Of a DNA stretch of 5,176 nucleotides, positions 1 to 5,176 are shown piece by piece. Source of the stretch: Simkania sp. GTDB lineage: Bacteria > Chlamydiota > Chlamydiia > Chlamydiales > Simkaniaceae. Below the pieces are notes generated by a model, which did no database searches, was not told where the DNA came from, and saw nothing but the letters and a program-made list of their open reading frames with translations. Numbering within the stretch: the first letter of the stretch is position 1; each line of letters opens with the position of its first letter. A program made the position numbers and the translations under genes. Location: the NCBI GenBank assembly GCA_028281425.1, contig JANQJX010000216.1:1-5176 (forward strand). Direction: 5' to 3'.

Positions 1-99
1 AAAAATAAATGATTATAAACCAGTATATTGCTAAATTTTTAAAAAATATCTAAAGAATTTTTACTTAGGTTACATCGCCCTTTTTTCAGGGACGACTAA
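1..99. other. AT-rich non-coding flank downstream of mreC
   Basis: No credible reading frame is visible on either strand here. On the minus strand the first ATG after the mreC stop is followed at once by TAA. No next operon member therefore begins inside this flank, although I recall recB following the mreC-like gene in C. trachomatis. The stretch is very AT-rich. It holds the hairpin at 75-95, annotated separately, and a minus-strand TATAAT at 12-17 with no recognisable -35 partner. Confidence 0.6.
75..95 (-). terminator. Possible 3' hairpin of the aspC-mreC transcript
   Basis: Read on the minus strand, a stem forms from TCG, a bulged T, CCCT, the loop GAAAAA, then AGGG and CGA. That gives seven base pairs with one bulge, starting five bases after the mreC stop codon. 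It lies where a terminator or 3'-end stabilising hairpin is expected. No U-tract follows on the minus strand, so it is not a classical intrinsic terminator. On the plus strand the T-run lies in the loop. Confidence 0.3.
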
Positions 100-1167
100 T
101 TAAGATGCATCATTCGATGCTAAAGCAGGTAGAACAATGACTTTTTTAAGGTCGTTGATTTTTAAAGTCAAAAGTTTTGCTTTGATATCATAAGAAACAG
201 CGCCTTCTTGAAGAGGCATGACCTTTACGATACGTGCAACAGGAATATGGGGAGGAAAAACCCCATCCATCCCCGTTGTCACTAAAAGATCCCCCTTTTT
301 TAAAAGAACTTGCTCTTTTCCTTCTAAGAGAGAATCATAGGGTTTTCCACTTCTCAGTTCATAAGGTCCTCCAAACTCGTCTGCAAAATCATAATTGAAT
401 CCAATGCCTTTTAAAATTGGCAAATGACAGCGCCATAGAGGAGCACTTGTTCCTCGAAGCTCTCCTTTTGCAAGATAAGAGGTTTTTTCTTCTTTTCCCT
501 GAAGTTTTTGTTTGAGTTTTTGAAGCTTTTCTAAACATTCTTTTTTTTCATCTACAGGTAAAGAGGTAAATTTAGAATCCCTTAATTCTAAAATCAAAGG
601 GTCGAGCCATTGAAAGAGTCTTTTCTTTTCGATCTCTCCTCTTGCCACACGAACAGATATCACAAGTCTTGCATCTGTAATCAACCGCACGCGGCTTTTT
701 TTCTTCCCCACCCATTCTACAACACCAATTAAGCTTCCATCTAACAAAACAGGGCTGTTTTTACAAATAGCCTTGTAACCAAGTTTTTGATTTGTTTTTT
801 TTCCTACATCAATCCATAAAGTTGAAGACCATGTATTTGGGTCACGGTAAATCACATGGGCAGTTAAAGGTTGTCTAATGCTTTTCCCTTCTAAATTTTG
901 GATTTCATCGATTTGATCTTTGATGATGAATCTTTTTGAGAGTCTCTTAATTTGTTTTTTTAAGTGATGATTTTCTTTTTCAAGTCTTTTGGATCGATCA
1001 TAAGAAGAAGTAAAAAAAGCGCGTGTAGAAGCAAAATTTTTCCACAAAAAAGATGTGAAAATCAGACTTGTCTCTCTAAGAGATTCCACCTGTTTTTTAG
1101 GAAGATGGAAAGTAGCTACTAGAAAAAGAAAGAGAAAAAAATAGGAGCGATAGGAAACTTTTTTCAC
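100..1167 (-). CDS. mreC: Rod shape-determining protein MreC (chlamydial CT638-like)
   Basis: MreC is a bitopic inner-membrane protein. Its periplasmic beta domains bind MreB/MreD/RodA/PBP2 partners and position peptidoglycan synthesis; in Chlamydiae the Mre system supports FtsZ-independent division. The 355-residue product has a short basic N-terminus, then one hydrophobic segment (about residues 9-21), then a charged helix that looks like a coiled coil (about 57-92). Two family blocks follow. The first is about 104-176, with VIYRDPNTW, LWIDVGK and VRLITDARLVISVRVARG. The second is about 291-316, with KGDLLVTTGMDGVFPPHIPV and ARIVKV. Between them lies a long segment (about 178-290), Lys/Glu-rich up to about residue 230, that is larger than the usual MreC linker. 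The GTG start at 1165-1167 overlaps the aspC TGA as GTGA. No Shine-Dalgarno sequence precedes it, so translation is probably coupled to aspC. Family call is strong; the chlamydial assignment is inferred from context. Confidence 0.9.
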   Translation of the reverse strand: MKKVSYRSYFFLFLFLVATFHLPKKQVESLRETSLIFTSFLWKNFASTRAFFTSSYDRSKRLEKENHHLKKQIKRLSKRFIIKDQIDEIQNLEGKSIRQPLTAHVIYRDPNTWSSTLWIDVGKKTNQKLGYKAICKNSPVLLDGSLIGVVEWVGKKKSRVRLITDARLVISVRVARGEIEKKRLFQWLDPLILELRDSKFTSLPVDEKKECLEKLQKLKQKLQGKEEKTSYLAKGELRGTSAPLWRCHLPILKGIGFNYDFADEFGGPYELRSGKPYDSLLEGKEQVLLKKGDLLVTTGMDGVFPPHIPVARIVKVMPLQEGAVSYDIKAKLLTLKINDLKKVIVLPALASNDAS

Positions 1168-2360
1168 CTAGTGACTTTTATAATAGCTCGGACGAATCGG
1201 GAAATATTTTTTTTGTTCAACCCTGTTAAATTGATACGTCCATTCTTTGTTAAATAAATTCCATAATCTCGAATCAGGTGCTCGATTTCTTCATTTCCAA
1301 GATCTAACGTGGAAAATAGCCCAAAATGGTTTTTTAGAAAACAAAATTTATCTGTACCAAATTCCTGCTTGAAAGCATCTGAAAGCTCTGAACGCATCTC
1401 TTGGACGCGCAAACGCATGTCATCGATTTCTTCTTGCCACATTTTCTTTAGCTTTTCATCTTGCATTACGATTGCAACAAGAGCAGCACCATGGATAGGA
1501 GGATTGGAAATGCTTGTACGAACAATTCTTTTGAAAACCGTTTGACCTATCTCTGCTACATTGCGATTTTTCACAAGCATGTGGAGAGCTCCTACCCTTT
1601 CCCCGTAAAGACCAAAGGTTTTGGAAAAAGAGTGGGCGACGAAAAGCTCATGTCCAGCTTCAGAAAAATAACGAATAGGCCAAGGATCTTTTTCAATTCC
1701 TTGTCCAAACCCGAGATATGCAATGTCAAAAAAGGGAATCAGCATACGCTTAAGCATCAAAGAAGAGAGCTCTTTCCATTGATTTTGATCAGGGTCACAT
1801 CCCGTTGGATTATGACAACAATTATGAAGCACAACAATGCTTTTTTTTGGTGCTTTTGCAAGCATATCCAACAAAGGTCCAAAGGCAAGGTTGTGATCTT
1901 TTCTGTTATAATAAGGATATTTTTTGATCTCCATATTCACAGCAGAAAATACTCCCAAATGATTGGGCCAAGTAGGATCAGAAATGTAGACAGTTTTAGA
2001 AATTTCTCGGGAAATCAGGTCAGCCCCAATGCGGAGAGCTCCTGTCCCTCCAATTCCTTGAACACTAATAAAACGTTTCTTTTCTTGTGTGCTTAATGAA
2101 GCACCAAAGACAAGTCTACGACTGATTTCCAAAAAATCATGATGCCCTCCTATGGGCGAATAGGTTTTATTTTTTTCCGCTTCAAGAAGTTTTCTTTCGG
2201 CATGAGCGATAGAACGCATGGTTCTATTTTCTAAGTTTTCATTGTAATAAAGACCAACGGTTAAGTCGATTTTATTTGGATTTTTATCTTGCATAAATTG
2301 CTCTCCCAATCCAAAAATCGGATCGGGAGGAATTGGTTTGACATGATCTAAAAGACTCAT
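1164..2360 (-). CDS. aspC: Aspartate/aromatic amino acid aminotransferase (class I, PLP-dependent)
   Basis: This cytosolic PLP enzyme moves the amino group between aspartate (or an aromatic amino acid) and 2-oxoglutarate. At 398 residues it is full length for the AspC/TyrB subgroup. The N-terminus PPDPIFGLGEQF matches the family's DPI-LGL opening. Active-site residues are all present: Trp131 in DPTWPNH; Asn184 in HNPTGCDP; Asp212 and Tyr215 in FFDIAYLGF, which contact the PLP ring; Lys247 in SFSKTFGLYGERVG, the Schiff-base lysine; Arg255 for phosphate binding; Arg281 before SNPP, the likely side-chain carboxylate arginine; and Arg375 in NGRINLTG, the alpha-carboxylate arginine. The ATG start has an upstream AGAGGGAG at 2363-2370. 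It is the first gene of a two-gene operon and overlaps mreC by four bases. Chlamydial orthologues are usually named tyrB; sequence alone does not separate aspartate from aromatic preference. In Chlamydiae it may supply aspartate from oxaloacetate. Confidence 0.93.
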   Translation of the reverse strand: MSLLDHVKPIPPDPIFGLGEQFMQDKNPNKIDLTVGLYYNENLENRTMRSIAHAERKLLEAEKNKTYSPIGGHHDFLEISRRLVFGASLSTQEKKRFISVQGIGGTGALRIGADLISREISKTVYISDPTWPNHLGVFSAVNMEIKKYPYYNRKDHNLAFGPLLDMLAKAPKKSIVVLHNCCHNPTGCDPDQNQWKELSSLMLKRMLIPFFDIAYLGFGQGIEKDPWPIRYFSEAGHELFVAHSFSKTFGLYGERVGALHMLVKNRNVAEIGQTVFKRIVRTSISNPPIHGAALVAIVMQDEKLKKMWQEEIDDMRLRVQEMRSELSDAFKQEFGTDKFCFLKNHFGLFSTLDLGNEEIEHLIRDYGIYLTKNGRINLTGLNKKNISRFVRAIIKVTR

Positions 2361-2362
2361 TT

Positions 2363-2370
2363 CTCCCTCT
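2363..2370 (-). promoter_or_regulatory. Ribosome binding site of aspC
   Basis: On the minus strand AGAGGGAG ends two bases before the ATG at 2358-2360; its GAGGG core lies four bases upstream of the ATG. Purine richness and complementarity to the 16S tail support this ATG as the start. Spacing is a little short. It probably also serves mreC through coupled translation, since mreC has no site of its own. Confidence 0.65.
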
Positions 2371-2514
2371 TTAAATTTTTAAAATCTCTTCATCTTAACA
2401 TAAATGCGAGTTTAATACATAAGGGGAGTGCCTTGAGCTGTGAGCTTTTTTAAAAGGAATTCTTAATTTTTTCGAAAATTTGATTTGGTTGAAGTTGACA
2501 TCATCCATTGAAAT

Positions 2515-2527
2515 TTAAGTGACTTAA
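2515..2527. promoter_or_regulatory. 13-base palindrome, possible operator
   Basis: TTAAGT-G-ACTTAA is a perfect six-base dyad around a central G. It overlaps a second dyad, AAATTTAA (2511-2518) with TTAAATTT (2534-2541). Its placement in a divergent region, about 155 bases from the aspC start and 305 from uvrD, suits a regulator site. AT-rich palindromes also arise by chance, and I do not recognise the motif as the site of a known regulator. Confidence 0.25.
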
Positions 2528-2569
2528 GCCAAATTAAATTTTTGATAAAAAAAGAGATTGAGATAAAAA

Positions 2570-2731
2570 ATGCCAGTTCAAGGCTTTCCCATAAGGCTCT
2601 ATGAGAAGACACAGATTTTTTTTGGGTTACATTAGAAAAGTAAGCCTTTCATTTTTGAGTCGCTTGGAATTGAAATCCCTGAAGAGAAATATCAACTCGA
2701 TTTAAGCACTCTCTTTACTCATAAATCTTAG
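2570..2731 (+). pseudogene. Possible decayed reading frame, unidentified
   Basis: From an ATG at 2570, 21 codons run to a TAG at 2633-2635. The same frame then continues for 31 more codons to a TAG at 2729-2731. The second part looks protein-like (FESLGIEIPEEKYQLDL, then STLFTHKS), with a mixed charged/hydrophobic pattern unlike random AT-rich translation. No good ribosome binding site precedes the ATG, and I do not recognise a family. It may be the remnant of a gene lost between aspC and uvrD, or simply chance; the candidate uvrD promoter overlaps its end. Confidence 0.2.
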
Positions 2732-2742
2732 GATGATAAAAT
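2714..2742 (+). promoter_or_regulatory. Candidate sigma-70/sigma-66 type promoter of uvrD
   Basis: TTTACT (2714-2719, four of six matches to TTGACA) and TAAAAT (2737-2742, five of six matches to TATAAT) are separated by exactly 17 bases. Transcription would begin near 2749. That gives a leader of about 80 bases that includes the stem-loop at 2771-2808. This is the best-spaced pair I found upstream of the helicase, but AT-rich DNA gives such matches easily. Confidence 0.4.
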
Positions 2743-2770
2743 GGAGCTTTTTATAAGTTTCATCTGTATC

Positions 2771-2808
2771 AAGTATAGCAGGGAATTTTATATTCCATCT
2801 CTATACTT
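2771..2808 (+). promoter_or_regulatory. Two-part stem-loop in the uvrD leader
   Basis: An outer perfect eight-base stem pairs AAGTATAG (2771-2778) with CTATACTT (2801-2808). An inner five-base stem pairs GGAAT (2782-2786) with ATTCC (2792-2796) around the loop TTTAT. A small internal loop of three and four bases separates the stems. It ends ten bases before the GAGGG ribosome binding site. It could act as an RNA element in the leader or as a DNA operator. No T-run follows, so it is not an intrinsic terminator. Confidence 0.4.
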
Positions 2809-2818
2809 ATCTAGTTGC

Positions 2819-2823
2819 GAGGG
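2819..2823 (+). promoter_or_regulatory. Ribosome binding site selecting the TTG start of uvrD
   Basis: GAGGG lies eight bases before TTG at 2832-2834. This is optimal spacing and decides the start. No ATG or GTG occurs in frame between the upstream stop at 2754-2756 and this TTG. The next in-frame ATG encodes residue Met29, only a few residues before the Walker A loop and past the Q motif, so it would remove essential sequence. Confidence 0.65.
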
Positions 2824-2831
2824 TATTCTTC

Positions 2832-4988
2832 TTGAGTCAGGAAGATAAAGATTTCAGATCTACGCTAAATTTAAATCCCAAACAAGAGCTTGCAGTTCAG
2901 CATTTAGAAGGGCCTATGCTTGTTTTAGCTGGTGCTGGTTCGGGTAAAACTCGGGTTGTGACTTGCCGGATTGCTCATTTACTCAAACTGGGAGTTCCAG
3001 CGAATGAAATTTTGGCTTTGACATTTACGAATAAAGCAGCGGAAGAAATGCGTTTTCGCATCAAAACTCTCTCTAGCCAATTCGTTTTAACTTCAACATT
3101 TCATGCGTTAGGAGCTAAAATTTTAAGAGAATCTATTCATTATCTTGGCTATCAAAATGATTTTACAATTTATGATGAAAAAGATAGCTTACAACTTCTC
3201 AAACAGGTGCTTCTTTTTTTGGGTTATAAAGATGACAAGGGACAACTTAAATCGGTTCGTATCGAAATCTCAAATCGGAAAAATGCTCTTTTAAAACCAA
3301 AGCCTATTTCATCTGCAGCCTCTCTTTCTATAGATATTCTTATTGAGGAGGCTTATGGAATTTATCAGGAAAAACTCAAGGAATACCAGGCTGTCGACTT
3401 TGATGATCTTTTGTTTTTGACAGTTCAACTGCTGAGAGATTTTCCTCATGTATTAGAACAATATCAAAAAAAGTGGTTTTTTATTTTGGTTGATGAGTAT
3501 CAAGATACCAATTGCAGTCAATATTTTATTACAAAACTTCTCACAGCAAGGCATCAAAATCTATTTGTGGTTGGAGATCCTGATCAGTCTATTTATTCCT
3601 GGCGAGGGGCAAACTTAAATAACATTTTAGAATTTGAAAAAGATTATGAAAATGCTCAAATCATCACCTTGGAACAAAATTACAGAAGTACAACAAATAT
3701 TTTAAATGGGGCCAATGCTCTTATTAAATATAATACAAAACGGTATGAAAAAAAACTTTGGAGTGATTTGGGTGCAGGAGAAAAAATTGGGGTATATCAG
3801 GCAAGAAATGAAAGTGAAGAAACTCAATTTGCTCTTGAAAAACTTCTTGAACTTACACGGAAAGAAAATATCTCTTTGAATGAATGTGCAATTTTTTATC
3901 GTACAAATGCCCAATCCCGTTCTTTAGAAGATTGTTTTCTAAAATATCAAGTTCCTTACATCATTATTGGGGGGATTTCGTTTTATCAAAGAAAAGAGAT
4001 TAAAGATATTTTAGCTTTTTTAAGAGTCGCAACCTCTCAGTTTGATTTTCTTTCTTTTGCTAGAACAATTAATTTGCCAAAACGAGGTATTGGTCGGGTT
4101 GCATTAAATAAATGGCGTGAATTGTCTGAAGAATTAAAACAACCTATTCTTTCTCTTTGTCAAGAGCTCGTCGAAGGCAAGCTTCCTCAATGTAAACTTA
4201 CAAAAAAACAACATCAGGGGCTCTTGAATTATCTAAATATTATTGATTCTCTTAAAGATTTATGCAAAAAAAGGGCTTCCTTGAAAAAAATTATTGAAAC
4301 AGCGATTTATCAAAGTCAATATAAGGAAATGTTAAAAGGAGATCCTGAAACAGCTCAGGAAAGGCTTGAGAATTTAGAAGCACTCATCAATAAAGCTACC
4401 GAGTGGGGCAAAGAAAGAGAAAAACCTTTACTTCTTCATTTCCTTCAGGAAATTTCTCTAAAATCAAGTCTTGATCAATCGGTAGAAAGAGAATCAGTAC
4501 GTTTTATGACCTTACATAATGGAAAAGGACTTGAATTCAGACTTGTTTTTATCGTCGGAATGGAAGAAGGCCTTTTTCCCCATCTCAATTCTAAAAATGA
4601 AGTGGATGCACTTGAAGAAGAGAGACGGCTTTGTTATGTGGGGATGACCCGTGCAAAGGAATATCTTTATCTCACAAGTTCGAGCTATCGCCTTATATGG
4701 GGACAATCGAAAACCATGATTCCGAGTCGGTTTTTAGGAGAGATTCCTTCACAATATCTCTTGAAATTCAATAGTGAGGAAGAAGAGGTTATGGAATTAA
4801 AAGCTGATCCTTCTTCAAGGGGTTTTTCTGTTGGAACTTTTGTTTTTCATAAAAATTTTGGGAAAGGAAGGGTTCAAAAAGCTTATGAAACTTCTTTAGG
4901 GATGACCTATGATGTCTTTTTTCCCGATACGAATACCACACGCTCTCTTATTGCTAAATATGCAAAACTTGAGTTGATCCATTCTTAA
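2832..4988 (+). CDS. uvrD: UvrD/PcrA-family superfamily 1 DNA helicase
   Basis: This is an ATP-driven 3'-5' DNA helicase that displaces strands in nucleotide excision and mismatch repair and clears replication blocks. The 718 residues are full length for UvrD/PcrA. Motifs in order: Q motif LNPKQ (Gln18); Walker A AGAGSGKT (33-40; Lys39); motif Ia LALTFTNKAAEEM (61-73); Ib TSTFHALGAKILRE (87-100); motif II DEYQDTN (221-227); motif III VVGDPDQSIYSWRGA (246-260); motif IV LEQNYRS (280-286); motif V MTLHNGKGLEF (559-569); motif VI EEERRLCYVGMTRAKE (595-610). A C-terminal FSVGTFVFHKNFGKGRVQ (665-682) matches the small Tudor-like domain of PcrA/UvrD that contacts RNA polymerase. Motif V reads HNGKG where many relatives have HSAKG, a mild variation. 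Length and the complete motif set rule out RecB and AddA; Rep is the nearest alternative, less likely given the C-terminal domain. It starts at TTG and is divergent from aspC. Confidence 0.95.
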   Translation: MSQEDKDFRSTLNLNPKQELAVQHLEGPMLVLAGAGSGKTRVVTCRIAHLLKLGVPANEILALTFTNKAAEEMRFRIKTLSSQFVLTSTFHALGAKILRESIHYLGYQNDFTIYDEKDSLQLLKQVLLFLGYKDDKGQLKSVRIEISNRKNALLKPKPISSAASLSIDILIEEAYGIYQEKLKEYQAVDFDDLLFLTVQLLRDFPHVLEQYQKKWFFILVDEYQDTNCSQYFITKLLTARHQNLFVVGDPDQSIYSWRGANLNNILEFEKDYENAQIITLEQNYRSTTNILNGANALIKYNTKRYEKKLWSDLGAGEKIGVYQARNESEETQFALEKLLELTRKENISLNECAIFYRTNAQSRSLEDCFLKYQVPYIIIGGISFYQRKEIKDILAFLRVATSQFDFLSFARTINLPKRGIGRVALNKWRELSEELKQPILSLCQELVEGKLPQCKLTKKQHQGLLNYLNIIDSLKDLCKKRASLKKIIETAIYQSQYKEMLKGDPETAQERLENLEALINKATEWGKEREKPLLLHFLQEISLKSSLDQSVERESVRFMTLHNGKGLEFRLVFIVGMEEGLFPHLNSKNEVDALEEERRLCYVGMTRAKEYLYLTSSSYRLIWGQSKTMIPSRFLGEIPSQYLLKFNSEEEEVMELKADPSSRGFSVGTFVFHKNFGKGRVQKAYETSLGMTYDVFFPDTNTTRSLIAKYAKLELIHS

Positions 4989-5015
4989 ACCTCAAATTGG
5001 TAGCAACTTGGGGTT
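4988..5015. terminator. Weak hairpin between the convergent gene ends
   Basis: AACCTCAA (4988-4995) can pair with TTGGGGTT (5008-5015) over eight positions, one of them a U-G wobble on the plus-strand RNA, with a 12-base loop. It begins at the last base of the uvrD stop and spans the stop of the convergent minus-strand frame. It is placed for a shared terminator, but no T-run follows on either strand and the loop is large. Confidence 0.2.
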
Positions 5016-5176
5016 AAATTCAAATGCAATTGTTTTATTTACCCTACATAAACGAGGGATAGCTGCAAGGTAAGCGTAATATGCATGGGTACGAAGCAGT
5101 CGTCTAATCGTAGGCCAGCTTCTTGTTTCTTTTTGTTTTTTTAAACAATATTCTATGTAATGAAGAAGTCGATAAG
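4992..5176 (-). CDS. C-terminal fragment of an unidentified protein, possibly a transposase
   Basis: An open minus-strand frame enters from the right edge, runs 60 codons and ends at TGA (4992-4994), three bases from the uvrD stop. The start lies outside the window. The visible product is basic and rich in Arg, Tyr and Leu. It includes YIEYCLKKQKETRSWPTIRR followed by LLRTHAYYAYLAAIPRLC, and ends FEFNPKLLPI. The W-x-x-I-R-x-x-L-x-T-H spacing recalls the C-terminal region of IS1634-like DDE transposases, but this is from memory and the last 25 residues do not fit what I recall. No inverted repeat end can be tested with one side visible. It may be an intact host gene, a transposase or a truncated copy. 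Confidence 0.55.
   Translation of the reverse strand, partial: YRLLHYIEYCLKKQKETRSWPTIRRLLRTHAYYAYLAAIPRLCRVNKTIAFEFNPKLLPI

Larger units (their letters stand above)
2361..2831. other. Divergent intergenic region between aspC and uvrD
   Basis: These 471 bases separate two genes transcribed away from each other. No intact gene longer than about 30 codons is convincing here. The aspC-proximal part (2371-2570) is AT-rich with several small dyads: AATTTT-TTCG-AAAATT at 2465-2480, a 13-base palindrome at 2515-2527, and AAATTTAA/TTAAATTT arms at 2511-2541. Positions 2570-2731 hold a broken plus-strand reading frame. The uvrD-proximal part holds a candidate promoter (2714-2742) and a stem-loop (2771-2808). 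I found no convincing -35/-10 pair for aspC on the minus strand. Confidence 0.6.

Noticed and set aside
12..17. Perfect minus-strand TATAAT, as if a leftward promoter
   Set aside because: The 16-18 base upstream positions give only A/T-rich sequence with no -35 likeness, and the supposed target gene is outside the window. Such hexamers are common in DNA this AT-rich.
559..569. HNGKG instead of HSAKG in helicase motif V as a possible loss of function
   Set aside because: The functional Thr, His, Lys-Gly and Glu positions are kept, and all other motifs are intact. This looks like ordinary family variation. Positions given here are residue numbers of the helicase.
1309..2096. Two overlapping plus-strand open frames (1309-1545 and 1461-2096) inside aspC
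   Set aside because: They lie antisense to a gene with complete active-site motifs. Their translations are rich in Ser, Phe, Asn and Cys with no recognisable domain, as expected of shadow frames.
2421..2456. Small dyads followed by a run of six T (AAGG/CCTT and AGCT/AGCT) resembling a plus-strand terminator
   Set aside because: Stems are only four base pairs and no plus-strand gene ends upstream, so a terminator has nothing to act on.
2465..2480. AATTTT-TTCG-AAAATT hairpin with a stable-type tetraloop
   Set aside because: The stem is entirely A-T, so it would be weak. It follows no gene on either strand that it could terminate.
2495..2500. Perfect plus-strand TTGACA as a -35 element
   Set aside because: At 16 to 18 bases downstream the sequence is AAGTGA, AGTGAC or GTGACT, none resembling a -10 box, so I do not call a promoter on it.
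3702..4706. Minus-strand open frames at 3702-3914 and 4512-4706 inside uvrD
   Set aside because: They are short, antisense to conserved helicase motifs and show no protein-like features or ribosome binding site.

Overview
This window is low-GC bacterial DNA with three complete, well-recognised genes and one fragment. It most likely comes from an environmental member of the Chlamydiae (Parachlamydia/Simkania/Rhabdochlamydia-like). That is an inference from two things. First, a class-I aspartate/aromatic aminotransferase sits directly upstream of an mreC-like gene, an order I recall from Chlamydia trachomatis (tyrB, then CT638). Second, the window is AT-rich with host-associated-type composition. 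No database search was possible.

Layout. Positions 1-99 hold no gene; they contain a small hairpin just past the end of mreC. On the minus strand, aspC/tyrB (1164-2360) and mreC (100-1167) form a two-gene operon with a 4-base GTGA stop/start overlap. Positions 2361-2831 are a 471-base divergent intergenic region. It carries a palindrome, a possible decayed reading frame, a plausible promoter and a stem-loop ahead of the next gene. On the plus strand, a complete UvrD/PcrA-type DNA helicase (2832-4988) starts at TTG. Three bases after its stop, a convergent minus-strand frame (4992-5176) enters from the right edge. Only its last 60 residues are visible, and they loosely recall the C-terminus of an IS1634-like transposase.

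How the genes relate. The aminotransferase links aspartate/oxaloacetate (or aromatic amino acids) to glutamate/2-oxoglutarate. Aspartate also feeds the diaminopimelate branch used for peptidoglycan. MreC anchors the MreB-directed wall-synthesis machinery, which in Chlamydiae serves FtsZ-independent division. Coupling the two genes is suggestive, but it may only reflect inherited gene order. The helicase serves DNA repair and replication and is transcribed separately.

I see no clear previously undescribed system. The points most worth a second look are the uvrD leader hairpin, the palindrome at 2515-2527, the region inserted in MreC, the protein-like remnant at 2570-2731 and the edge fragment.
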